Shown one piece after another: positions 1-5,886 of a stretch of 8,335 nt of DNA. Position 1 is the first letter of the stretch, and every line of letters begins with the position of its first letter. A program made the translations under genes and the position numbers. A model generated the notes under the pieces. That model saw only the letters and a list, made by a program, of their open reading frames with translations. It made no database searches and had not been told where the DNA came from. Source of the stretch: an uncultured Planctomycetota bacterium (GTDB lineage Bacteria; Planctomycetota; Planctomycetia; Pirellulales; Thermoguttaceae); contig CADBTE010000168.1 of NCBI GenBank assembly GCA_902797455.1, forward strand, positions 1-8,335, given 5' to 3'.

Positions 1-44
1 CAGTCGATTTTCCACCCCCAGCAACAAAAAAGAACAAAACGCGC

Positions 45-83
45 ACAAAAACAAACGCGGTGGCCGCTAGACACCACCGCGTT
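45..83 (-). terminator. Intrinsic terminator of the bS21 gene
   Basis: A perfect 10-bp stem is formed by AACGCGGTGG (54-63) and CCACCGCGTT (74-83) with a 10-nt loop. Read on the minus strand, the stem is followed at once by a T-rich run (TTTGTTTTTG). It begins about 50 nt past the bS21 stop codon. The T-rich side faces away from bS21, so it fits Rho-independent termination of that minus-strand transcript. Confidence 0.85.
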
Positions 84-134
84 GGGGCAAACTGCAAAGG
101 AGCGTTACACTGACCAGTCAAAGACGCTCGGTCT

Positions 135-332
135 TTAGCGAGCGGCAAGCTTCGCCATACGATAGGCGCGGCGGGCGGCGCGAAGACGGGCACGGCGCTT
201 CGTTTCGCTCGGCTTCTCGTAATTCTCACGACGACGCATCTCTTTTTTGATACCGCTGCGCTCAACGAGCTTGCGGAAACGGCGGACGGCATCTTGAATC
301 GACTCTTTCTCTCTGAGCGTCAGCTTGACCAC
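135..332 (-). CDS. rpsU: Small ribosomal subunit protein bS21
   Basis: The 65-residue product is a very basic protein of the usual bS21 length. It shows the family pattern: an N-terminal segment leading to RRFRKLVERSG, then RRRENYEKPSE, then an Arg/Ala-rich C-terminal helix. bS21 binds late to the 30S platform near the anti-Shine-Dalgarno end of 16S rRNA and helps initiation. The start is a GTG codon (330-332), preceded by AAAGGTGA about 4 nt upstream, and the stop is TAA. The gene appears monocistronic: it has its own consensus-like promoter about 130 nt upstream of the possible transcription start-to-codon distance and an intrinsic terminator downstream. The identity is secure. Autoregulation through the leader is only an inference. 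Confidence 0.95.
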   Translation of the reverse strand: MVKLTLREKESIQDAVRRFRKLVERSGIKKEMRRRENYEKPSETKRRARLRAARRAYRMAKLAAR

Positions 333-472
333 AAAATCACCTTTCTTTCAAATGGAACGCTGCTTGAATGCTTGCCCCGGACCTTAAACTATCCGGATAA
401 TTTCTTTCCAAGGGGGCACCATACCCCAACAATAAAGCGCTGGGGAACAGACCCGTGAGTCATTTGCGCGCG

Positions 473-500
473 ATTATACTCTCTTGCCAGCGCCTGTCCA
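473..500 (-). promoter_or_regulatory. Sigma-70-type promoter for rpsU
   Basis: On the minus strand there is TGGACA (500 to 495, 5 of 6 matches to TTGACA), a 16-bp spacer, and a perfect TATAAT (478 to 473). Transcription would begin near 466, giving a 5' leader of about 134 nt before the rpsU GTG. This is the strongest promoter-like sequence upstream of rpsU. Confidence 0.7.
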
Positions 501-584
501 CCCCACCCTTAGGGGAAAAATCGGCAGAACTGGGGAAGTTTAGGGATTTTTTGTCCGCACCGGCGTGCGCCGCGGCGGTTCACC

Positions 585-593
585 TGATACAAT
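585..593 (+). promoter_or_regulatory. Possible extended -10 promoter for the cyclo-ligase gene
   Basis: TGATACAAT fits an extended -10 element (TGnTATAAT with one mismatch), but no convincing -35 lies upstream. A start near 600 would give a leader of about 65 nt before the ATG at 665. The evidence is only a short motif. Confidence 0.3.
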
Positions 594-664
594 CCCAAAG
601 AGTCGCTGCCTTGCTGCGGTCCACCCCTCGGGCGTCCCCTCACACCTCAACAGACCCTGCTCCC

Positions 665-1306
665 ATGACAGACATTCAAGAACAAAAACACCGGCTCCGC
701 CGGACGATGCGTCACAGACTCGCCGCATTGACCGCGGCTCAGCGCCGTGAGGCGGTGAATCGGGTTCGTCCCTATCTCGAAAGCGCAGCGGCCACGGCGC
801 GCCATGTACTGGTCTATCTGAGCCTTCCCGATGAAATGGCGACCTATCCGCTTCTATCGACCCTCTATCTGGCGGGAGGGAACCTCAGAGACATCGTCGT
901 ACCTTGGTGCGACGGCTCCGACCTTGGGCTCTTCCCCCTGCTTCGGGCCGACAGCCCCGTGCCATGGGAGTCGCTCGAGCGCTTCGGCGAGCTTGTAGCC
1001 CGTGACCACTTTGGAATCCCCGAGCCGAAAGCCGAGCTCCGAAACGATGAGGCCTATCGATTCGACCCGAAGCGCCTCGACCTGGTGATCGTCCCCGGCC
1101 GGGCTTTCTCCCCCCGGGGGGATCGGCTCGGCCGGGGGAAGGGGTACTACGATCGGTTCTTTCAGCGCCTTCGTCCCGACTGCCGCCTGGCGGGGCTGGC
1201 CTACACAGCTCAGATCGTCGAATCCATCCCTACCGAACAACACGACCGCCCTATGGACTTAGTGGTGACCGAAGAGGGAATCGTCGAGACGCGATCACGG
1301 ACTTAA
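665..1306 (+). CDS. 5-formyltetrahydrofolate cyclo-ligase (methenyltetrahydrofolate synthetase)
   Basis: The predicted enzyme uses ATP to convert 5-formyltetrahydrofolate to 5,10-methenyltetrahydrofolate in cytoplasmic one-carbon metabolism. Of 213 residues, 1-30 form the basic N-terminal helix (K8, LRRTMRHR). GIPEP lies at 117-121, and the nucleotide-binding signature runs from VPG (143-145) through DRLGRGKGYYD (153-163). The C-terminal HDRPMD (183-188) followed by VVTEE is also typical. The aspartate common after AF in the signature is a serine here (S149). The frame is open from a GTG at 455, but the first 70 residues of that version are not family-like, and the ATG at 665 gives a near-usual length. 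No good Shine-Dalgarno sequence precedes the ATG. The gene converges with the Sel1-repeat gene and overlaps it by 4 bp. Confidence 0.9.
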   Translation: MTDIQEQKHRLRRTMRHRLAALTAAQRREAVNRVRPYLESAAATARHVLVYLSLPDEMATYPLLSTLYLAGGNLRDIVVPWCDGSDLGLFPLLRADSPVPWESLERFGELVARDHFGIPEPKAELRNDEAYRFDPKRLDLVIVPGRAFSPRGDRLGRGKGYYDRFFQRLRPDCRLAGLAYTAQIVESIPTEQHDRPMDLVVTEEGIVETRSRT

Positions 1307-2541
1307 TCGATCGTTTCCACCCCTTCATCGGAGCTGTCGATCAAATCCCCTTCCTCACGCGACGCCTTGCTGCTTAAGAGCTTCAGCGCGCCAACGGCCT
1401 TGCGATCCCCCTGGAGGGCGGCGCGGCTGAGCCAGCGGCGTGCCTCGGCATCGTTCGGCTTGACCCCCTGACCGTTGGCGTAACAGACTCCAAGGTTGTA
1501 CTGGGCGTCGCTGTTCCCTTGAAGAGCGGCACGGCGATACCAGCGCACCGCCATCACCTCATTGAGTTTGACCCCCTGACCGTTGGCGTAGCAGACCCCA
1601 AGGTTGAACTGGGCGGCGGGGTCCCCCTGATTGGCCGCCTTTCGGAACCAAAAGACGGCTTTGTCCACGTCGCGTTTGACCCCCTCCCCGTTGCTGTAGC
1701 AGATGGCCAAAAGCCGCTGCGCCGCGGCCTCCCCCTGCTTGGCCGCGCGCAAAAACCACGAAACGGCCTCTTCATTGCTCTGTTCGGCCCCATCACCGCA
1801 AAACAAACAAAAACCGAGGTTATACTGCGCCGCGGCGTGCCCCTGCTCGGCGCTGGCCCGGAAACACCGAACCGCTTGTGTCGTGTCCTGAGCAACCCCT
1901 TCCCCGTTGGCGTAACAGACACCCAAATTGAAGAGGGCCGGCGGATACCCTTGATCGGCGCTTTTCGCGAACCACTTGGCGGCCTCGCGGATATCACGCG
2001 CGACCCCCTCCCCCATTTGGTAACAGATACCGATATTATTCTGCGCCTCGGCATTGTTCTGTTTGGCCGCGGCGCGGAACCATTTCAGCGCCTGGGCATC
2101 GTCTTGGGCAACGCCGTAACCGTAGGAGTAGCAAAGCCCCATATTGCTCTGCGCCTCGGAATCTCCCTGCTCGGCGGCTTCGTTGAAATATTTCGCGGCC
2201 TTCGTCAAATCAACGGAAACACCGTAACCGTTCAGATAACAGATACCGAGCATCCGCCGTGCCTGGGAACTGCCGTTTTTCGCCGCGGCGCGGAACCACT
2301 TAACCCCCTCGGCCTCATCGAGGGGGAGCCCCTTCCCGTTCATCGAGCACAGTCCAAGATAGTACTGTGCTTCGGCATTGTTCTGCTTGGCGGCGGCGCG
2401 AAACCAGTGAACCGCCTCGGCATCGTTGTGTTCCACTCCATTGCCCTCAGCGTAATAAGTACCCAGTGTCTTCTGCGCTTCGGGGTCACCACTTTCAGCC
2501 AAAGCGCGGCACGCGCTGATTTTTTTCGCGGAAACAGCCAT
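1303..2541 (-). CDS. Sel1-like repeat (SLR/TPR-type) protein
   Basis: This 412-residue protein consists almost wholly of Sel1-like repeats. Ten full 36-residue units span residues 20-379 and a partial unit spans 380-389. A 23-residue acidic tail completes the protein. Each unit follows the pattern xAQxxLGxCYxxGxGVxxDxxxAxxWFRxAAxQG. Such repeats form an alpha-solenoid that holds protein partners, so the likely role is a scaffold or adaptor; no catalytic domain is visible. There is no signal peptide or membrane helix, so it is probably cytoplasmic. Nine of the ten units (2-10) carry a cysteine at unit position 10. The ATG (2539-2541) has a strong Shine-Dalgarno sequence, GGAGGTGA, 3 nt upstream. 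Its partner and pathway cannot be inferred from the neighbours, which are housekeeping genes. Confidence 0.9.
   Translation of the reverse strand: MAVSAKKISACRALAESGDPEAQKTLGTYYAEGNGVEHNDAEAVHWFRAAAKQNNAEAQYYLGLCSMNGKGLPLDEAEGVKWFRAAAKNGSSQARRMLGICYLNGYGVSVDLTKAAKYFNEAAEQGDSEAQSNMGLCYSYGYGVAQDDAQALKWFRAAAKQNNAEAQNNIGICYQMGEGVARDIREAAKWFAKSADQGYPPALFNLGVCYANGEGVAQDTTQAVRCFRASAEQGHAAAQYNLGFCLFCGDGAEQSNEEAVSWFLRAAKQGEAAAQRLLAICYSNGEGVKRDVDKAVFWFRKAANQGDPAAQFNLGVCYANGQGVKLNEVMAVRWYRRAALQGNSDAQYNLGVCYANGQGVKPNDAEARRWLSRAALQGDRKAVGALKLLSSKASREEGDLIDSSDEGVETID
1405..2484 (-). repeat. Tandem 108-bp coding repeats of the Sel1 array
   Basis: Ten in-frame 108-bp units (36 codons each) encode the Sel1 repeats. 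Most have diverged at the DNA level, but the last two units nearest the C-terminus are close copies. For example, TGACCCCCTGACCGTTGGCG occurs at 1461 and again at 1569, exactly 108 bp apart. This points to a recent unit duplication or gene conversion at the 3' end of the gene. Confidence 0.85.
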
Positions 2542-2692
2542 GATTCACCTCCGGTGAGGGCTCGGATTTCGGACAAAAAGGATACCGGAAACGGCTTCGC
2601 ACGAGAAACCGCGCCGGGAACAACACACTCTCCCCCCTTTATTTTTCCGATAATCCGGAGGAAGTCAAGTTTTCACACCCGGTACGCGCCAA

Positions 2693-2770
2693 GAAAAATC
2701 CCTCCCAAGGAGACTTTTCACCCTCCCCGCCGGGGGAACCAAGCGTGCCCTACCGGTTGAAAAATCCCTC
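2693..2770 (+). repeat. 12-bp direct repeat pair upstream of typA
   Basis: GAAAAATCCCTC occurs at 2693-2704 and again at 2759-2770, 66 bp start to start. The second copy overlaps the -35 element and spacer of the proposed typA promoter, so it could be a regulator site. Chance is not excluded. Confidence 0.4.
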
Positions 2771-2784
2771 TGCCAAAGTAGAAT
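2757..2784 (+). promoter_or_regulatory. Sigma-70-type promoter for typA
   Basis: TTGAAA (2757-2762) and TAGAAT (2779-2784) each match the consensus at 5 of 6 positions and are separated by 16 bp. A start near 2791 would give a leader of about 73 nt. A second, weaker pair (TTGTTG at 2796 and TATAAC at 2818) lies downstream. A transcript from that second pair would start past the GTG at 2801, which also favours the ATG at 2864 as the start. Confidence 0.55.
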
Positions 2785-2863
2785 AAACGGCTCCCTTGTT
2801 GTGGAGGAAGCCCGCATTATAACCGTCCATCGCGCCTTCATCGCCGGCCGTGAAGGAAAAACC

Positions 2864-4690
2864 ATGCAGCAGCGTCGTCAGGATTTACGAAATATCGCGA
2901 TCATTGCCCACGTCGACCACGGAAAGACCACCTTGGTTGACTGTATCCTCAAGCGGTGTTCGGCGATGCGTGACGCTGAATTTCAGTGCGAGCAGATACT
3001 GGACTCCAACGAACTGGAGCGGGAACGCGGGATCACCATTTTAGCCAAAAACATCGCCGTCCATTATAAGGGGGTCAAAATCAACATCATGGACACTCCG
3101 GGCCATGCCGACTTCGGCGGCGAGGTCGAACGTGTCCTCCGGATGGCCGACGGCTGTTTGGTTTTGGTGGACGCCGCCGAGGGGCCGATGCCGCAAACCC
3201 GATTCGTCCTTTCAAAGGCCCTGGAGATCGGCTTGAAACCAATCGTCGTCGTCAACAAGATCGACCGCAAAGACGCCCGTCCCCAAGAGGTCGTCAATGA
3301 GATGTTCGATCTGTTCATCAACCTGGGGGCGGACGACGAAATCGCGGACTTTCCCTATCTCTTCGCCAGTACCAAGGAGGAATACGCCACCGATGACCCG
3401 AACGTCCGGACCGACTCGATTCTCCCGCTTTTAGACATGATCATCGAGAAGATCCCCGCTCCACTGGTCGAAATCGATCAGCCGCTGCAGATGCTCGTTA
3501 CCACCATCGATTGGTCCGAGTATGTCGGCCGTATCGCTATCGGACGGGTTCAGTCGGGGACCATCCGAAAGGGTCAATCACTGGTCGTCATGCAGAAAAA
3601 CGACGCTCAGGTTCAGGGGCGCGTCTCGCTGCTTTATACATTCAGCAACCTCGGGCGAACCGAAGTTCATGAGGCAGACGCCGGAGATATCGTCGCCGTG
3701 GTCGGTCTCCCATTCATCGAAATCGGCGACACCATCTGCGACGCGCAGTCGCCCCGCGCGATGACACGCATCCATGTCGATGAGCCGACTCTGCGTATGA
3801 CTTTCGGAATCAATACCTCCCCGCTGGCGGGCAAAGAGGGGAAATACGTCACCACCCGCCATCTGCGGGAACGGCTCCTGCGTGAATTGGAGCGAAATGT
3901 CGCGCTTCGGGTCGAACCGATTCCAGATTCCGACCGTTTCGTCGTCTCCGGACGCGGGGTACTCCATCTTTCGGTCCTTATCGAGACAATGCGGCGGGAG
4001 GGATACGAACTGGCCGTAGGCAAACCCGAGGTGATCTACCGCAAAGCAGAACACGGCATCGAAGAACCATTCGAGACGCTGGTCGTCGAAGTCCCCGAAA
4101 ATCTCACCGGCCCGGTGATGGAGATGGTTGGCCAGCGGCGCGGCATCCTCCAAGAGATCTCCCCGCGGGGGGACTTCTCCCTTCTGGCCTTCTCTATTCC
4201 CGCGCGCGGTCTGATCGGCCTGCGAACCCGTATGCTCACCGCCACGCAGGGGACCGCGGTAATCAACCACCGTTTCGAGGCGTACCGCCCCAAAGAGGAG
4301 TCGATCCCCACCCGATCCAACGGTGTCCTCGTTTCGCTGGTTCCCGGCCGCGCGGTCGGTTTTGCTCTGGACGGTCTCCAGGCCCGCAGCGAGCTGTTTG
4401 TTTCCCCCGGCGACGTGGTCTATGAGGGGATGATCGTCGGCGAAAACGCGAGACCCGGCGATATGACCGTCAATCCGACCAAAGAGAAAAAACTGACCAA
4501 CCTCCGCGCCTCGGGAAACGACAAAAACATCATTCTTAAACCCGCCCGGAAGATGACGCTTGAGGAAGCATTAGAGTTCATCGAGGACGATGAACTGGTC
4601 GAGGTTACGCCGCGATCGATTCGGCTGCGAAAGATCTATCTCAAAGAGTTTGAACGCCGCCGCTACGCCTCCGGGAAACTTCGCGATTAG
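2864..4690 (+). CDS. typA: Ribosome-associated translational GTPase TypA/BipA
   Basis: The 608-residue product matches the usual TypA/BipA length of about 600-615. It is an EF-G-related GTPase that binds the ribosome and supports 50S assembly and growth under stress such as cold. The G domain has G1 AHVDHGKT (15-22), G2 RGITI (55-59), G3 DTPGH (77-81) and G4 NKID (131-134). The G5 region reads FASTKE (167-172), where many homologues have an ASA-type sequence. Domain II follows at about 205-295, then the EF-G-like domain with SGRGVLHLSVLIE (362-374). The BipA-specific C-terminal region includes PARGLIGLRT (446-455) and VNPTKEKKLTNLRASGND (536-553). The ATG at 2864 has AAGGA 6 nt upstream and begins just before the conserved RNIAIIAHVDHG. 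A GTG at 2801 would add 21 non-conserved residues. No strong terminator follows the gene. Confidence 0.96.
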   Translation: MQQRRQDLRNIAIIAHVDHGKTTLVDCILKRCSAMRDAEFQCEQILDSNELERERGITILAKNIAVHYKGVKINIMDTPGHADFGGEVERVLRMADGCLVLVDAAEGPMPQTRFVLSKALEIGLKPIVVVNKIDRKDARPQEVVNEMFDLFINLGADDEIADFPYLFASTKEEYATDDPNVRTDSILPLLDMIIEKIPAPLVEIDQPLQMLVTTIDWSEYVGRIAIGRVQSGTIRKGQSLVVMQKNDAQVQGRVSLLYTFSNLGRTEVHEADAGDIVAVVGLPFIEIGDTICDAQSPRAMTRIHVDEPTLRMTFGINTSPLAGKEGKYVTTRHLRERLLRELERNVALRVEPIPDSDRFVVSGRGVLHLSVLIETMRREGYELAVGKPEVIYRKAEHGIEEPFETLVVEVPENLTGPVMEMVGQRRGILQEISPRGDFSLLAFSIPARGLIGLRTRMLTATQGTAVINHRFEAYRPKEESIPTRSNGVLVSLVPGRAVGFALDGLQARSELFVSPGDVVYEGMIVGENARPGDMTVNPTKEKKLTNLRASGNDKNIILKPARKMTLEEALEFIEDDELVEVTPRSIRLRKIYLKEFERRRYASGKLRD

Positions 4691-4716
4691 CGCTTTTGGA
4701 ACGGGGGGCTTTGGGA

Positions 4717-4745
4717 TTTACCTCGAGTCTGTGATCGTGTATAAT
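4717..4745 (+). promoter_or_regulatory. Sigma-70-type promoter of the DUF362-NapH-NapG genes
   Basis: TTTACC (4717-4722, 4 of 6 matches) and a perfect TATAAT (4740-4745) are separated by 17 bp. A start near 4752 gives a leader of about 59 nt before the ATG at 4811. The only Shine-Dalgarno-like sequence (AGAGG, 4793-4797) is 13 nt from the ATG, further than usual. It could pair with CCTTTG at 4761-4766. The promoter separates this module from typA. Confidence 0.65.
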
Positions 4746-4810
4746 TCGGTGGTGGGTTGTCCTTTGGTACGAAACAATAACCGGTTTTTCAAAGAGGTTT
4801 CTCCAGTCCT

Positions 4811-5734
4811 ATGGATCGCAAAGAATTTCTGAAAACGATGGCGGCTTCAGGGATCGCTGCCGGTATCGGTTCGTTCGGGGGTGCTTCGGCCGACGAAACG
4901 AAAGGTTCCCTTCCGCAAGACCTTGTCGCCGTGATGGGAGGGGATCCCGTGGAGATGTTCCGCAAGGGGATCGAGCTTTTCGGGGGAATGGGCGCCTTTG
5001 TCAAGAAGGGGCAGAAGATCGTCGTCAAGCCGAATATCGCCTGGGATAAAACCCCGGAACTGGCCGCCAACACCAACCCCGATCTGGTGGCCGAGATCGT
5101 CCGCCAGGCGCTGGAGGCGGGTGCCGCCGAGGTTCAGGTTTTTGACCATACCTGCGACGAGTGGCGCAAGTCCTACAAGAGCAGCGGAATTGAGGAAGCC
5201 GCCCGCAAGGCCGGCGCGAAGGTGCTTCAGGCCGACCAAGAGAGTGACTTCACCGAAGTAACGCTCCCCAAGGCCAAAAATCTCAAAAGCGCGCTCATCC
5301 ACAAGTCCCTCCTGGAATGTGACGCCTGGATTAATGTCCCTGTTCTGAAAAATCACCGCGGCGCTCAGCTGACGGCCGCGATGAAGAACCTGATGGGTAT
5401 CGTGTGGGATCGGCAGGCGTTCCACCGCAACAACTTGAACCAGTGCATCGCCGACATCTGCGGATGGGAAAAAGGCCCGATCCTCAATATCGTCGACGCC
5501 TACCGTGTCGTCAAGACCAACGGCCCGCGCGGTGTCGGCGCCGGTGACGTCGTCATGCCGAAGGGGCTTTTTATCTCCCCCGATATCGTCGCCGTCGATA
5601 CGGCCGCGACCAAGTTCTTTGCCCAATTCGCGGACATTTCGGTCGATTCCGTTCCCTACCTGGCCATCGCCGAGAAGATGGGATTCGGCACCACGGCGAT
5701 CGATAAGCTCCGGGTTCAGAGGGTTAAAATCTAG
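4811..5734 (+). CDS. Exported DUF362 family protein with twin-arginine-like leader
   Basis: The 307-residue product belongs to the DUF362 family, whose members are often linked to iron-sulfur proteins but whose reaction is not established. Family features are VVKPNIAW (71-78), NPDLVAEIV (89-97), the segment NVPVLKNHRGAQLTAAMKN (165-183), NIVDA (216-220) and SPDIVAVDTAA (256-266). The N-terminus, MDRKEFLK, is followed by a short Ala/Gly-rich hydrophobic stretch and ASA at 25-27. This resembles a Tat signal peptide in which the second arginine is lysine, with cleavage likely after residue 27. Some DUF362 proteins carry a C-terminal ferredoxin domain. This one has none, and the two downstream genes encode separate polyferredoxins. 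I infer a periplasmic redox role with those partners. The substrate is unknown. Confidence 0.85.
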   Translation: MDRKEFLKTMAASGIAAGIGSFGGASADETKGSLPQDLVAVMGGDPVEMFRKGIELFGGMGAFVKKGQKIVVKPNIAWDKTPELAANTNPDLVAEIVRQALEAGAAEVQVFDHTCDEWRKSYKSSGIEEAARKAGAKVLQADQESDFTEVTLPKAKNLKSALIHKSLLECDAWINVPVLKNHRGAQLTAAMKNLMGIVWDRQAFHRNNLNQCIADICGWEKGPILNIVDAYRVVKTNGPRGVGAGDVVMPKGLFISPDIVAVDTAATKFFAQFADISVDSVPYLAIAEKMGFGTTAIDKLRVQRVKI

Positions 5735-5746
5735 CGTTTCTAATTA

Positions 5747-5788
5747 AAGCGGGGTATCTCTTGCCGTCAGGCGGGGAATACCCCGCTT
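5747..5788 (+). terminator. Stem-loop after the DUF362 gene, possible terminator or attenuator
   Basis: AAGCGGGGTAT (5747-5757) pairs perfectly over 11 bp with ATACCCCGCTT (5778-5788). A second GCGGGG inside the loop (5771-5776) can instead pair with CCCCGC (5781-5786) across a 4-nt loop, so two exclusive folds compete for the same 3' arm. The plus-strand T-run after the stem is weak (TTCTT). It therefore may terminate only partly, or may stabilise the upstream message. Confidence 0.45.
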
Positions 5789-5793
5789 CTTGG

Positions 5794-5847
5794 CCTTAGG
5801 ACAAGAAGTCCTAAGGATTGTTCTGCTCCAAGACTTTTTTCTTGGGG
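5794..5847 (+). promoter_or_regulatory. Two further stem-loops in the leader of the NapH-like gene
   Basis: CCTTAGGAC (5794-5802) pairs perfectly with GTCCTAAGG (5808-5816) around a 5-nt loop. Just downstream, CCAAGA (5828-5833) pairs with TCTTGG (5840-5845) around CTTTTT, extendable by a G-T pair and a C-G pair. The second loop ends about 40 nt before the ATG of the NapH-like gene. Together with 5747-5788 this makes three hairpins within about 100 nt, which suggests RNA-level control or processing of the operon. No known riboswitch was recognised. Confidence 0.4.
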
Positions 5848-5886
5848 CATTCTTCACAGGATCATTTTTCCCGGTCGTCATTCCCT

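Larger units (their letters stand above)
333..664. other. Divergent intergenic region between rpsU and the cyclo-ligase gene
   Basis: This 332-bp gap separates two divergent genes. The rpsU side holds a minus-strand promoter (473-500) and a leader of about 134 nt with potential hairpins. These include CCCCA (440-444 on the plus strand read as TGGGG) pairing across a short loop, and the palindrome TATCCGGATA (390-399). The other side holds a weak plus-strand extended -10 (585-593). The plus-strand frame stays open from a GTG at 455, but that segment has no family similarity and overlaps the rpsU promoter, so I treat it as noncoding. I see no recognisable RNA gene. Confidence 0.6.
2542..2863. 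other. Divergent intergenic region between the Sel1 gene and typA
   Basis: This 322-bp gap holds the Sel1 gene's Shine-Dalgarno sequence (just above 2541), a good plus-strand promoter for typA (2757-2784), a 12-bp direct repeat (2693-2704 and 2759-2770) and a short GC-rich hairpin (TCCCC/GGGGA) near 2724-2737. A minus-strand TTGACT (2668 to 2663) could be the -35 of the Sel1 gene, but the matching -10 is poor. No gene is supported here. The plus-strand frame is open from a GTG at 2801, but that extension precedes the conserved start of TypA. Confidence 0.6.

Noticed and set aside
455..664. N-terminal extension of the cyclo-ligase from a GTG at 455
   Set aside because: The 70 extra residues are not family-like, the GTG lacks a Shine-Dalgarno sequence, and the segment overlaps the minus-strand rpsU promoter and a candidate plus-strand -10.
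455..664. A 6S RNA gene upstream of the cyclo-ligase, as found in some Proteobacteria
   Set aside because: I could not fold the region into a long closing stem with a central bubble, so gene order alone is not enough to call it.
1519..2760. A 413-codon open frame on the plus strand opposite the Sel1 gene
   Set aside because: It is antisense to a clear repeat protein. The 108-bp period of that gene keeps the opposite frame free of stops, and its translation is a low-complexity echo with no family features.
2801..2863. A GTG start giving TypA 21 more residues
   Set aside because: The ATG at 2864 has a well-placed AAGGA and begins right before the conserved RNIAIIAHVDHG, giving the standard family length.
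3578..4270. A 230-codon minus-strand open frame inside typA
   Set aside because: TypA is full length and conserved on the other strand. The antisense product has no recognisable features.
4847..5626. A 259-codon minus-strand open frame opposite the DUF362 gene
   Set aside because: The plus-strand frame has conserved DUF362 motifs along its length; the antisense product is a shadow caused by high GC.
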